A stretch of 9,836 nt of DNA, taken from positions 1 to 9,836 of the forward strand of contig JAITEA010000082.1 in NCBI GenBank assembly GCA_031282285.1, read 5' to 3'. Position 1 is the first letter of the stretch. Every line of letters begins with the position of its first letter. The notes under the pieces were generated by a model. It was not told the DNA's origin. It saw only the letters and a list, made by a program, of their open reading frames with translations, and made no database searches. The position numbers and the translations under genes are program-made. The DNA comes from Helicobacteraceae bacterium (GTDB lineage Bacteria; Campylobacterota; Campylobacteria; Campylobacterales; SZUA-545). Below, in pieces: positions 1 to 6,492 of the stretch.

Positions 1-377
1 GCAATCGCGCAGTCTTTACCGCGGTAACCAGCGACGATATTTTTGGCAAAAAGATTATCGCCATAGCCGCAGGTACCGCACACACTCTCGCTCTTGACGA
101 CAACGGCAAAATTTACGCGACGGGAGCCGTAGTCGATGGCGCGCTTGGATTGGGCAATTGGTGGGGGGCTAACGATCGCGCAACCTTTACCGCGGTAACC
201 CTCGGCGATATTTTCGACAAACATGTTACCGCTATCGCCGCGGGATACAGTTATTCTCTTGCTCTGACAAGCGATGGCAAGATTTACGCTACGGGATATA
301 ACATTGCTGGTCAGCTTGGATTGGGCGATAAGGGAGGAGACGCCTATCGCGATGTTTTTACCGAAGCTAGGTTTTAG
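1..377 (+). CDS. RCC1-repeat (beta-propeller) protein, C-terminal part
   Basis: The reading frame is open from base 3, so the gene begins upstream of the window; 124 residues are visible, ending at a TAG (375-377). The visible part is two consecutive 57-residue units, each with the RCC1 pattern: FTAV at the start, then AIAAG, then LAL, then GKIYATG, then LGLG. About 31 of 57 residues agree between the two units. A third unit begins in exact phase (FTEA) and the protein stops six residues into it. RCC1-type units form blades of a beta-propeller, and the last short strand often closes the ring, so this may be the natural end. In bacteria such repeats occur in secreted or surface proteins and in some effectors, but nothing here identifies a partner or location. 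It faces the - strand DUF4197 gene convergently. Family assignment is fairly sure; function is unknown. Confidence 0.8.
   Translation, partial: NRAVFTAVTSDDIFGKKIIAIAAGTAHTLALDDNGKIYATGAVVDGALGLGNWWGANDRATFTAVTLGDIFDKHVTAIAAGYSYSLALTSDGKIYATGYNIAGQLGLGDKGGDAYRDVFTEARF
15..377 (+). repeat. Tandem 171-bp repeats encoding RCC1 units
   Basis: Two full 171-bp units (15-185 and 186-356) and the first 21 bases of a third lie in tandem inside the coding region. The stretch encoding Phe-Thr-Ala-Val recurs at 15 and 186, and Phe-Thr recurs at 357, exactly 171 bp apart. The DNA is most alike around the sequence accgcggtaacc and the GKIYATG-coding segment. The period is exactly 57 codons, so gain or loss of a unit would keep the frame. 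Confidence 0.75.
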
Positions 378-388
378 CGTCGCGAGAT

Positions 389-416
389 CGCGCTAACGAT
401 AGCTATCGTTAGCGCG
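389..416 (+). terminator. Perfect 28-bp palindrome, probable terminator of the RCC1 gene
   Basis: Bases 389-402 are exactly reverse-complementary to 403-416 (half-site cgcgctaacgatag). Pairing can continue outward through weaker t-g and a-t pairs to about 385/420. The palindrome starts 11 bases after the stop codon and is followed by gtttt and then a GT-rich stretch. This suits an intrinsic terminator for the rightward gene, although the T-run is short. There is no T-run on the other side, so for the leftward DUF4197 gene it would be only a hairpin. A dyad binding site for a protein is the alternative reading. Confidence 0.55.
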
Positions 417-484
417 GTTTTGGTTGGGCGCGCCGCGCAAAGAGAACGCAAGTCGCGAGTTTAGCGGCGGGCGGAAAAGCGCGG

Positions 485-1252
485 TTATTTGTTGAGCGTA
501 TTTTTCGCGTATTCAAATACCTTTTGCACAATCGCTTTGCCGGAGCTAAGCGGATCTGCGCGCACCTTTGCTTCCGCGATCGCCGCTTCGTTAAAGAGCG
601 CGGCAAGCGCTTTGTCCAGCGCGTAGTCGTTGATCGATGTTTTGACTGGTTCAAGTTTGGCGAGTTTGCCAGCAATCGAGTTAGCCGCCTTGTTGTAGCC
701 GCTTGTTAGCGTATTCCACGCCGTTTGCGCCGACACGCCCGCGACAATCGGCTTGGCTAGCGCCGCGTCCAGTTTGGGAGCGAACGCCGCTTTAAGCGCG
801 CCGCTTGTCTGCCGCCGCAAGTAGTCCGTAGCCGCGCTATCGCCGCCTTTCAAAATCCCGATCGCGTCCGTAATCGTCATATCGGCGATCGCTTTGGCGA
901 AGATCGGCGCCGCCTCTTTCGCCGCCGTTTCAGCCGCCGCGTTGATCCGCGTTATCGTATCATCGATCAGCCGCTCGCCGCCAGAAATCAGCTTGGCGTT
1001 TTTGACGATCGTATCCGCTTCCGGCGGCAGCGGTATGCGATACAGCGCGGATTTGTCGTATCCGCCAGATTGCGACAGTTTCGCCGCCGCGTCCGCCGCG
1101 CCGTCGGTCAGCGCGGTTTTCAACGCCTCGATCATCTGCGCTTCGCTTGGCGCTTTCTCTCCAAAATTGCCGGCGTACTTCGCCACATCAGCGAACTTGC
1201 CCCCGCAGCCGATCAAGATCGCGGCGGCGGCGCAAACCAAAAATAGTCTCAT
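485..1252 (-). CDS. DUF4197 family lipoprotein
   Basis: The product has 255 residues. It begins with a lipoprotein signal: a short hydrophobic stretch and a lipobox ending LIGC, with Cys16 as the predicted lipidated residue. The rest is the Ala-rich helical DUF4197 domain. Typical family segments are visible: IEALKTALTDGA near 41-52, YRIPLPPEA near 71-79, MTITDAIGILKGGDSAATDY near 125-144, and the Phe-x-Pro-Lys region near 157-160. The function of DUF4197 is not established; these are small periplasmic or envelope-anchored proteins. An AGGAG-type ribosome binding site sits just upstream (about 1256-1263 on the + strand), spaced for the ATG at 1252. The gene follows rarA by 18 bp, its ribosome binding site lies in that gap, and it has no promoter of its own in sight, so co-transcription with rarA is likely. 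Family call is confident, role unknown. Confidence 0.85.
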   Translation of the reverse strand: MRLFLVCAAAAILIGCGGKFADVAKYAGNFGEKAPSEAQMIEALKTALTDGAADAAAKLSQSGGYDKSALYRIPLPPEADTIVKNAKLISGGERLIDDTITRINAAAETAAKEAAPIFAKAIADMTITDAIGILKGGDSAATDYLRRQTSGALKAAFAPKLDAALAKPIVAGVSAQTAWNTLTSGYNKAANSIAGKLAKLEPVKTSINDYALDKALAALFNEAAIAEAKVRADPLSSGKAIVQKVFEYAKNTLNK

Positions 1253-1270
1253 ATACTCTCCTTCTGATTC

Positions 1271-2494
1271 TTACGGATCGAGCGCGCGGAGTTTTTCCAG
1301 CCACTCGGCGATGGTTTTCTCGTACGCTATAGGCTTCAGATCGACAAAATGAACGCTCGCGGCGGTATAGGCTTGCTTCACGAAGCCGCCAAAGTCGTGC
1401 GGGTATTTGTAGGTCAGCCCGCGCCCCAGCTTTTTCGCGCCCTCGTAGTGCGCGTCTTTGAGATGATCCGGAACCTCCAAAATCAGCCCGCCGTCGATCG
1501 CCTCCAGCGCCATGTCGATGGCGACTATCGCCGTGTTGGACTTGGGCGAGCAGGCGAGATAGATCGCCGTTTGAGAAAGGATAATGCGGCTTTCTGGCAT
1601 ACCGATCGCCGCCACGGACGCGAAGCAGGCGTTCGCGAGCAGCGCGGCGTTTGGGTTGGCGTTGCCTATATCCTCGCTCGCGAAGATAACCATTCTGCGC
1701 GCGATAAAGCGCGGGTCCTCCCCGCCTCTAATCAGCCGCGCCAGATAGTAGATCGCCGCGTCGGGATCGCTGCCGCGCAGCGATTTGATCAGCGCGCTGG
1801 CGAGGTTGTAGTGCGTTTCGTCCTCGCTTGTCCCGTCGTTCAGCGCGTTTTGACGGATGGTTTTCAGCGTCTCGACGCTGAGCGGTTGAGCGCCGGAGAC
1901 GATCAGCCCGAACTCCAGCAGTTTCAGCGCCGCCCTCGCGTCGCCGCCGCTGGAAGCGATCAGATACTCTCTTGCCTGCGGGGAGAGGCTTTTGTTTTCA
2001 AGCGCCTCGGCGCGATCGAGCAGCGTTTGCAGATCGGCGCGATCGAGCGGGAGAAACTCAAAGAGCAAAGATCGCGATCTGATCGCGCCCGTGAGCGCGA
2101 AAAATGGGTTTTCGGTCGAGGCGCCGATGATCATAGCGTCGGATCGCTCCATAACGGGCAGCAAAACCTCCTGCCTGTTTTTGCTCAATCTATGCGCCTC
2201 GTCGATAAAGATAAGCGGTTTGCTCAGCGCGCCCTTGGAGCTTTCAAAGATCGCGCGAAGCTCGTCCACGGCAAGGCTCGTGGCGTTAAGCTCGAAACAG
2301 ACGCGCCCGCTTGCGTCGGCGATGATTCTAGCGAGCGTCGTTTTGCCCGTGCCCGGGGGACCGAAAAAGAAGGCGTGAAACAGCGCGTTTGCCTCTATGA
2401 GCTTTCTCAGCGCGCCGTTTTCGCCCAGCAAACGCCGCTGACCCACTATCTGATCAAGCGCGGTCGGGCGTAAGAGTTTCGTCAGATCGCCCAT
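1271..2494 (-). CDS. rarA: Replication-associated recombination protein RarA (AAA+ ATPase)
   Basis: RarA (MgsA, the WRNIP1/Mgs1 family) is a clamp-loader-like AAA+ ATPase that acts at stalled replication forks. The 407-residue product shows Walker A GPPGTGKT (45-52), Walker B IFIDEAHR (95-102), sensor 1 GASTENPF (124-131) and sensor 2 GGDARAAL (183-190, Arg187). It then has the family's C-terminal tetramerisation region, including SLRGSDPDAAIYYLARLI, EDIGNANP, and near 349-363 HYEGAKKLGRGLTYK. The length is in the normal range. A TTG directly upstream (2497-2495) could also start translation. The ATG at 2494 is chosen because AAGGA lies six bases before it, a better spacing. The reading frame is intact. 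A TATAAT box lies about 30 bp upstream. The DUF4197 gene follows closely; nothing in the sequence explains that pairing. Confidence 0.95.
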   Translation of the reverse strand: MGDLTKLLRPTALDQIVGQRRLLGENGALRKLIEANALFHAFFFGPPGTGKTTLARIIADASGRVCFELNATSLAVDELRAIFESSKGALSKPLIFIDEAHRLSKNRQEVLLPVMERSDAMIIGASTENPFFALTGAIRSRSLLFEFLPLDRADLQTLLDRAEALENKSLSPQAREYLIASSGGDARAALKLLEFGLIVSGAQPLSVETLKTIRQNALNDGTSEDETHYNLASALIKSLRGSDPDAAIYYLARLIRGGEDPRFIARRMVIFASEDIGNANPNAALLANACFASVAAIGMPESRIILSQTAIYLACSPKSNTAIVAIDMALEAIDGGLILEVPDHLKDAHYEGAKKLGRGLTYKYPHDFGGFVKQAYTAASVHFVDLKPIAYEKTIAEWLEKLRALDP

Positions 2495-2523
2495 CAACGA
2501 TCCTTTCTTAAATCTGCTACGCG

Positions 2524-2529
2524 ATTATA
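2524..2529 (-). promoter_or_regulatory. Probable -10 box of the rarA promoter
   Basis: A perfect TATAAT reads leftward here (attata on the + strand), in the 123-bp gap between the yjbQ and rarA genes. A transcript would start near 2516-2518 and give a leader of about 22-24 nt that includes the AAGGA ribosome binding site. No -35 box is recognisable, as is usual for Campylobacterota housekeeping promoters. The rest of the gap holds no ORF or clear terminator. Confidence 0.5.
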
Positions 2530-2617
2530 GATCGCGCTCTTGGCGTTTTGCGCGTTGATGGCGCTTTGTAATCTTTTCGCGCCGTTTTTGCCGTCGGGAG
2601 CGATCTGGCTTAAGCGG

Positions 2618-3007
2618 CTAAAGCAACGTTAAAATCGCCCTGCGATCGCGCGGTCCGTCGAAATCGGCGAAAAACACGCCCTGCCAAGGACCTAGCAGCA
2701 TCTGCGCGTTCTCTACCGGAACGACGACGCTCGAACCCATATAAGCGGCTTTCATATGCGCGTCGCCGTTGCCGCCGCTGTGCGCGTATCGTCCGTCGGA
2801 AGGAAAGAAATCGTGCAGTTTTTTCAGCAGATCGCGTTGGATATTGGGGTCTTTATTTTCGCATACAAACACGCCGCAGGTGCTGTGCGGCGTAAATATA
2901 TTAATAGCGGAGGCGTTTATACCGCTTTTGATAATCTCCTCGTTGATCGTCTCCGTTATATCGATCATCTCGGTTTTATAACGGGTTTTAATACTAAGCG
3001 CAATCAT
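2618..3007 (-). CDS. yjbQ: YjbQ/UPF0047 family protein (secondary thiamine-phosphate synthase-like)
   Basis: The 129-residue product matches the UPF0047/YjbQ family in full length. Signature segments are TPHSTCGVFVCENKDP (39-54), GNGDAHMKAAYMGSSVVVPV (79-98) and LGPWQGVFFADFDGPRDRR (105-123). The His41, Glu50, Asn80, Asp82 and His84 positions correspond to the polar pocket of the family. E. coli YjbQ can supply weak thiamine-phosphate synthase activity when the normal enzyme is absent. The physiological role remains uncertain, so the symbol denotes the family rather than a proven reaction. The family's usual HTS/HTT motif reads PHST here, and the segment before GDAHMK has small residues (HSGGN). 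The ATG at 3007 is preceded by aaaaggg with eight bases of spacing. The gene stands alone between two gaps of about 120-130 bp. Confidence 0.88.
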   Translation of the reverse strand: MIALSIKTRYKTEMIDITETINEEIIKSGINASAINIFTPHSTCGVFVCENKDPNIQRDLLKKLHDFFPSDGRYAHSGGNGDAHMKAAYMGSSVVVPVENAQMLLGPWQGVFFADFDGPRDRRAILTLL

Positions 3008-3111
3008 CTTTTTGCCCTTTTACCGATTGGATTTGGAGTTGTCTGGAAAGTTGAGTAGCGTATTTTTTGCCAACAAAACTACCCGCTAGCGCTTTCCTTT
3101 ATCTGCTTATT

Positions 3112-3117
3112 ATTATA
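3112..3117 (-). promoter_or_regulatory. Possible -10 box upstream of yjbQ
   Basis: TATAAT reads leftward (attata on the + strand) just past the end of the upstream pseudouridine synthase gene and next to the hairpin over its stop codon. A start near 3105 would give a leader of about 98 nt before the yjbQ ATG at 3007. That leader has a weak TAGCG/CGCTA inverted repeat (+ strand 3056-3060 and 3084-3088) but no recognisable riboswitch. No -35 box is seen. Confidence 0.4.
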
Positions 3118-3140
3118 GCGCGCCGCGCCTTAGCGCGCTA
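3116..3140 (-). terminator. GC-rich hairpin over the stop codon of the pseudouridine synthase gene
   Basis: TAGCGCGC (3116-3123) pairs with GCGCGCTA (3133-3140) as an 8-bp stem around a 9-base loop. The right arm contains the leftward TAG stop (3140-3138). The bases that follow in the leftward direction are taataataag, which is A/T-rich but not a U-run. A terminator is possible but unproven, and the same A/T bases form the candidate yjbQ -10 box. Confidence 0.35.
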
Positions 3141-3926
3141 GTTTTCCTCGCGATCGCCGTTTAACACGCGGCGCAAAAACCGGTACTCCTCTTTGGAGCA
3201 AAACCGCCATTTGCCTACGGGCAACGCGTTGAGCGAGATTTCGCCGAAACTGACGCGTTTCAGATCGAGCGTATTGCGCCCGAAATGGGCGAAAAACCGG
3301 CGGATTTCGCGGTTTTTGCCCTCCGATAGCGCGATTTTGAGCCGCGAAAAGCGCGGATGATTTTTTTCGAGCCGCCATTTGGCAAACGGCGAGAGCGCGC
3401 CGATCATTTCGTCGTTCAGCGGGTGCGCGCCCGCTTTCGAGCTTAGTTTCAGCCCTTCGCTCATCGCCTTCTCGATCGCGGGCGTTACAAAGCCGTCGAT
3501 CTTTACATTATAAACGCGCTCAAGATCGCTTCGCATCAATTTGTCGGCGACCTCGGCGGCGTCAGTAAGCATAAGCAACCCTTCGCTGGCGTAGTCCAGC
3601 CTGCCGACGGCGATAAAGCGCGAAAAGCGGCTTGGCAAGCCGTCGAAAACCGTCTTGCGCCCCTGCGGATCGCTTCTGGTTACAAGTTCGCCTTTGGGTT
3701 TATGATAGACGATCACCGTATATTGCCCGTCTCTTTTTGCCAGCGCTCTGCCGTCGAGAAACAGTTCGTCGCCCTCTTTAACCTTGATGGAGAGATCGCT
3801 AACTTTCTGCCGCCCGATCGCGACGCGCCCTTCTAATATCAGCCTCTCGGCTTCGCGCCGCGAGTAGCCGCCGCGCTCGGCGACCGCTTTATTTATGCGG
3901 GTCAAATTGGATTGTTTGTCGTTCAT
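3138..3926 (-). CDS. rluB: RsuA/RluB-family rRNA pseudouridine synthase
   Basis: The enzyme converts a specific uridine in ribosomal RNA to pseudouridine. The 262-residue product has an N-terminal S4 RNA-binding domain (about 9-60, including YSRREAERLILEGRVAIG). The catalytic domain follows, with YHKPKG at 74-79, GRLDYASEGLLMLTDA at 108-123 (Asp111 is the expected catalytic aspartate) and GKNREIRRFFAHFG at 203-216. All expected motifs are intact. Length and layout suit RluB (23S rRNA U2605 in E. coli), but RsuA and RluE are close relatives, so the symbol is provisional. The ATG at 3926 has no good ribosome binding site at normal distance. An AAAGG sits upstream of a TATAAT box that ends only eight bases before the ATG, which suggests a leaderless or very short-leader mRNA. 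It is divergent from gltX. Confidence 0.87.
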   Translation of the reverse strand: MNDKQSNLTRINKAVAERGGYSRREAERLILEGRVAIGRQKVSDLSIKVKEGDELFLDGRALAKRDGQYTVIVYHKPKGELVTRSDPQGRKTVFDGLPSRFSRFIAVGRLDYASEGLLMLTDAAEVADKLMRSDLERVYNVKIDGFVTPAIEKAMSEGLKLSSKAGAHPLNDEMIGALSPFAKWRLEKNHPRFSRLKIALSEGKNREIRRFFAHFGRNTLDLKRVSFGEISLNALPVGKWRFCSKEEYRFLRRVLNGDREEN

Positions 3927-3934
3927 CGCGCCGT

Positions 3935-3940
3935 ATTATA
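3935..3940 (-). promoter_or_regulatory. -10 box of the pseudouridine synthase gene, abutting its start codon
   Basis: TATAAT reads leftward and is separated from the ATG at 3926 by eight bases (acggcgcg). With normal spacing, transcription would begin at or within a base or two of the ATG. Forty-five bases separate this box from the rightward TATAAT of gltX, so the two promoters are back to back and share upstream DNA. Confidence 0.5.
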
Positions 3941-3985
3941 CCTTTCGTTTTATCGGCGCAAATCGCCGCTTGAGGCTTGTTTGCC

Positions 3986-3991
3986 TATAAT
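3986..3991 (+). promoter_or_regulatory. -10 box of the gltX promoter
   Basis: A perfect TATAAT lies 33 bp before the gltX GTG start. Transcription would begin near 3998 and give a leader of about 27 nt containing the GGAG ribosome binding site (4014-4017). No -35 box is recognisable. The box also argues against any gltX start upstream of it. Confidence 0.55.
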
Positions 3992-4024
3992 CGCGCCAAG
4001 TTTATCGTCATTTGGAGCCATATT

Positions 4025-5392
4025 GTGATCGTAACTCGTTTCGCCCCTTCCCCGACCGGTTTTTTGCATATCGGCGGGCTGAGAACCGCGCTCTTTTCCT
4101 ACCTCTGGGCGCGCAAAAACAACGGCAGATTCCTGCTCAGGATCGAGGATACCGATCTGGCGCGCAACAGCGAGGAGGCTACGAAGGCGATTTTGGAAGC
4201 CTTCGAGTGGGTTCAAATGGAGCACGACGGGACGATCGAGTATCAATCCAAACGCTTCGGTATATACGAGGAGTACATTCAAAAATTGCTCGATAGCGGC
4301 GCGGCGTACTACTGCTATATGACCAAAGAGGAGCTGGACGCGTTGCGCGAGGAGCAGCAGAAACGGGGCGAAAGACCGCGTTACGACGGGCGTTATCGAG
4401 ACGGCGCGCTCCCGCCGCGAGAGGGCGTCAGCCCCGTCGTGCGGATCAAGGCGCCTTTGAGCGGCTCGATCGCGTTCGAGGACGGGATCAAAGGCGCGGT
4501 GGAGTTTGGCGCCGATCAGCTCGACGATTTTATCATCGCCAGAAGCGACAAAACGCCGACCTACAATTTCGTCGTCGCGATCGACGATCATCTAATGGGC
4601 GTAACCGACGCGATCAGGGGCGACGATCACCTCTCCAACACGCCCAAACAGATCGTGATCTATCGCTCTTTTGGCTGGGAGGCGCCCAAGTTTTACCATG
4701 TGCCGATGATCCTAAACGGCGAGGGCAAGAAGCTAAGCAAGCGCGACGGCGCCACCAATGTGATGGAGTATAAAGCGCTTGGCTATCTGCCCGAAGCGCT
4801 GCTGAACTTCCTAGCGCGGCTGGGCTGGAGTTACGGCGATCGGGAGATATTCAGCCGCGAGGAGCTGATAGAGCTGTTTGATCCTAAGGATATCAACAAA
4901 TCCGCCTCGGCATACAACGCGAGCAAGCTAGCGTGGATCAATCACGAGCATATCAAAGCGCAAACCGACGAGCGGCTGATCGCGCTTTTGAAACAAGATT
5001 TCGATCTGGATTTAGGCGGCTTTGGCGCGTCGTCAAAACTGCTGGCGCTGTGCAAAGAAAAGGCGCAGACGCTGGAGGCGCTCGCGCGCGAGGCGAGGAA
5101 GTTCGTTTCGCGCCCGACGGGTTACGGCGAAAAAGAGCTGGCGCTCGTTACGCAAGAAGCCGCCGCGATCGCCGCGAAGTTCTTGGAGTTTGCCGAGGGC
5201 AAAACGGATATGCGCGGCGCGATCGAAGCGTTTTTGAAGGCGGAAAATATTAAAATGCCGCAACTTGCGAAACCGCTTAGGATCGCGCTTTTTGGCGAGG
5301 CGGCGGGCGCGAGTCTGGACGCGTCGCTGGATATTTTGGGCGTTTTTGAAGCCAAAATTCGCCTCGAGGCGCTGGAAAAGCGGCTAAAATAA
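4025..5392 (+). CDS. gltX: Glutamate--tRNA ligase, GltX1 type
   Basis: This class I aminoacyl-tRNA synthetase charges tRNA-Glu with glutamate in the cytoplasm. The 455-residue product begins MIVTRFAPSPTG and carries the HIGH-type motif HIGG (15-18) and the KMSKS-type motif KLSKR (236-240). Between them are RIEDTDLARNS (39-49), DDFIIARSDKTPTYNFVV (167-184) and IRGDDHLSNTPKQIV (197-211). The C-terminal anticodon-binding region is complete. The wording closely resembles Helicobacter GltX1 from memory. Genomes of that group usually also carry a GltX2 that charges tRNA-Gln for later amidation; it is not in this window. The frame stays open upstream to a TTG at 3977, but that extension would cross the promoter. 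The GTG at 4025 has GGAG seven bases before it and gives the conserved N-terminus, so it is chosen. Confidence 0.96.
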   Translation: MIVTRFAPSPTGFLHIGGLRTALFSYLWARKNNGRFLLRIEDTDLARNSEEATKAILEAFEWVQMEHDGTIEYQSKRFGIYEEYIQKLLDSGAAYYCYMTKEELDALREEQQKRGERPRYDGRYRDGALPPREGVSPVVRIKAPLSGSIAFEDGIKGAVEFGADQLDDFIIARSDKTPTYNFVVAIDDHLMGVTDAIRGDDHLSNTPKQIVIYRSFGWEAPKFYHVPMILNGEGKKLSKRDGATNVMEYKALGYLPEALLNFLARLGWSYGDREIFSREELIELFDPKDINKSASAYNASKLAWINHEHIKAQTDERLIALLKQDFDLDLGGFGASSKLLALCKEKAQTLEALAREARKFVSRPTGYGEKELALVTQEAAAIAAKFLEFAEGKTDMRGAIEAFLKAENIKMPQLAKPLRIALFGEAAGASLDASLDILGVFEAKIRLEALEKRLK

Positions 5393-5433
5393 CTGTTTGT
5401 GTTTTACAATTACGGCGATAATATACGATTTTG

Positions 5434-5439
5434 TATAAG
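5434..5439 (+). promoter_or_regulatory. Possible -10 box for the M15 peptidase gene
   Basis: TATAAG lies in an A/T-rich stretch of the 85-bp gap after gltX (5411-5440). It would start a transcript near 5446 with a leader of about 32 nt. A ribosome binding site aagga (5466-5470) follows. A nearby GATAAT (5417-5422) is an equally reasonable candidate. No clear terminator for gltX is seen in this gap, so read-through is possible. Confidence 0.3.
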
Positions 5440-5477
5440 CTATTGCGGCGCGGTAACGCCCGTATAAGGAAATCTAG

Positions 5478-6452
5478 TTGCGCAGAAGAGACTTTTTAGC
5501 GCTGACGCTTGGAACGCTGGGAGCGGTCGGTTGCGCGGCGATCAGGGAATCGAGCGTCAAAACGCGGAGCGGTTCGCTTGCGAAGGCGCAATATCCGCTA
5601 CCCCCCGCTCGATCGATCGAGCCGCCGGCGCAAAATCCCGCCGCCATTTCCGACGAGGAGCAAGCGCGCCTTAACGCCTTGGAAGAGGAAGAGATAGCCA
5701 ACAATATCCTCGAAGACGGCATAGGAGCGCAGGGGGCGACGCCCAAAGATCATCTGACGATCACGCAAAATGTGGGCGCGCTAAAGCCGATTGTAGCCGA
5801 AGGCAAAGAGTTTGAACTGCTCAAAGCAACCTTCGATCGTCTAAACGCGGTACAAAAACATATAGGCTTCGGCAATTTTAATGTGATCAGTTTCGACGCT
5901 ATGATAAGCGTAGCCAAAGCCTCCAAACCCGTGGGCGCTTTTACCGAAGACGAGCTTGAATATCTTGAGAAGCTCTTTTTCCGCGACGCGAAAGAGTACG
6001 GCTTCTTTGGCTCCAAAGTAACCGATAAACTAACCGAGTCGATCGCGCAGAAGGAGATTTTCAAAGTCCCGCGAACGGGGCATTACCTCTATCAGGGGCA
6101 GGCGGCTAAGGTTTACGAGAGCGTCAAAAAGGATATTGGCGACACCATTGTGATGACCAGCGGGGTAAGAGGGGTGCCAAAGCAGTTTCATCTGTTCTTG
6201 GCAAAGACGCTGGAGTGCAAAGGCGACTACTCCGAAGCGTCCCACTCGCTCGCTCCGGCGGGATACTCCTATCACGGCATAGGGGATTTCGATGTGGGCA
6301 AGGTGGGATATGGCGAAAAGAACTTCACGCAGGAGTTTGCCAAAACCAAAGAGTACGAAAAACTGATGCAGCTTGGATATATAGCTATTCGCTATCCAAG
6401 AGGCAACCCTTACGGCGTATATTTCGAGCCTTGGCATGTAGAAGTAGTATGA
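5478..6452 (+). CDS. M15-family (VanY-like) D-alanyl-D-alanine carboxypeptidase, Tat-exported lipoprotein
   Basis: The 324-residue product opens with a twin-arginine signal (RRRDFLAL, 2-9), a hydrophobic stretch, and AVGC with Cys19 as a plausible lipidation site. It is therefore probably exported folded and membrane-anchored. Residues about 30-90 are a low-complexity Pro/Ala/Glu linker. The C-terminal half is an M15-type zinc peptidase domain: TSGVRGVPKQF (228-237), then AGYSYHGIGDFDVG (261-274) with His266 and Asp272 as likely zinc ligands, then EPWHVEVV (317-324) with Glu317 as likely catalytic base and His320 as the third ligand. These enzymes trim D-Ala from peptidoglycan stem peptides. 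His266 to Asp272 is one residue shorter than the SxHxxGxAxD pattern of VanY. The start is TTG, supported by aagga seven bases upstream and by the Tat motif directly after it; no ATG fits. The true substrate is unproven. Confidence 0.82.
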   Translation: MRRRDFLALTLGTLGAVGCAAIRESSVKTRSGSLAKAQYPLPPARSIEPPAQNPAAISDEEQARLNALEEEEIANNILEDGIGAQGATPKDHLTITQNVGALKPIVAEGKEFELLKATFDRLNAVQKHIGFGNFNVISFDAMISVAKASKPVGAFTEDELEYLEKLFFRDAKEYGFFGSKVTDKLTESIAQKEIFKVPRTGHYLYQGQAAKVYESVKKDIGDTIVMTSGVRGVPKQFHLFLAKTLECKGDYSEASHSLAPAGYSYHGIGDFDVGKVGYGEKNFTQEFAKTKEYEKLMQLGYIAIRYPRGNPYGVYFEPWHVEVV

Positions 6453-6470
6453 AAATATCGCGCCTTAGCG

Positions 6471-6476
6471 TATAAT
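6471..6476 (+). promoter_or_regulatory. -10 box of the DUF268 gene
   Basis: A perfect TATAAT lies in the 40-bp gap after the M15 peptidase gene, 16 bases before the GTG start. Transcription would begin near 6483, leaving about ten bases of leader. The only ribosome-binding-like sequence there is agaaag (6482-6487). No -35 box is seen. Confidence 0.45.
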
Positions 6477-6492
6477 TTATGAGAAAGTCCAA

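Noticed and set aside
894..1352. 152-codon + strand frame opposite DUF4197 and the rarA end
   Set aside because: Ser/Ala-rich low-complexity translation typical of the reverse of an Ala-rich gene; spans two genes and a ribosome binding site on the other strand.
1349..2473. 374-codon + strand open frame opposite rarA
   Set aside because: It is the antisense shadow of an unmistakable rarA; its translation is Arg/Val-rich without any family motif and it has no ribosome binding site.
3008..3105. Possible thiamine riboswitch in the leader of yjbQ
   Set aside because: The leader lacks the conserved CUGAGA-type thi-box segments, and only a weak 5-bp inverted repeat is present.
3977..4024. N-terminal extension of gltX from a TTG
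   Set aside because: It would contain the TATAAT box and lacks a ribosome binding site, whereas the GTG at 4025 gives the conserved MIVTRFAPSPTG start.
3950..4591. 213-codon - strand open frame opposite the start of gltX
   Set aside because: It mirrors the well-supported gltX sequence and would cross the divergent promoter region; composition is that of an antisense frame.
5607..5622. 16-bp perfect palindrome gctcgatcgatcgagc
   Set aside because: It lies in the linker-coding part of the M15 peptidase gene and follows from the general abundance of gatcga/gatcgc in this DNA.
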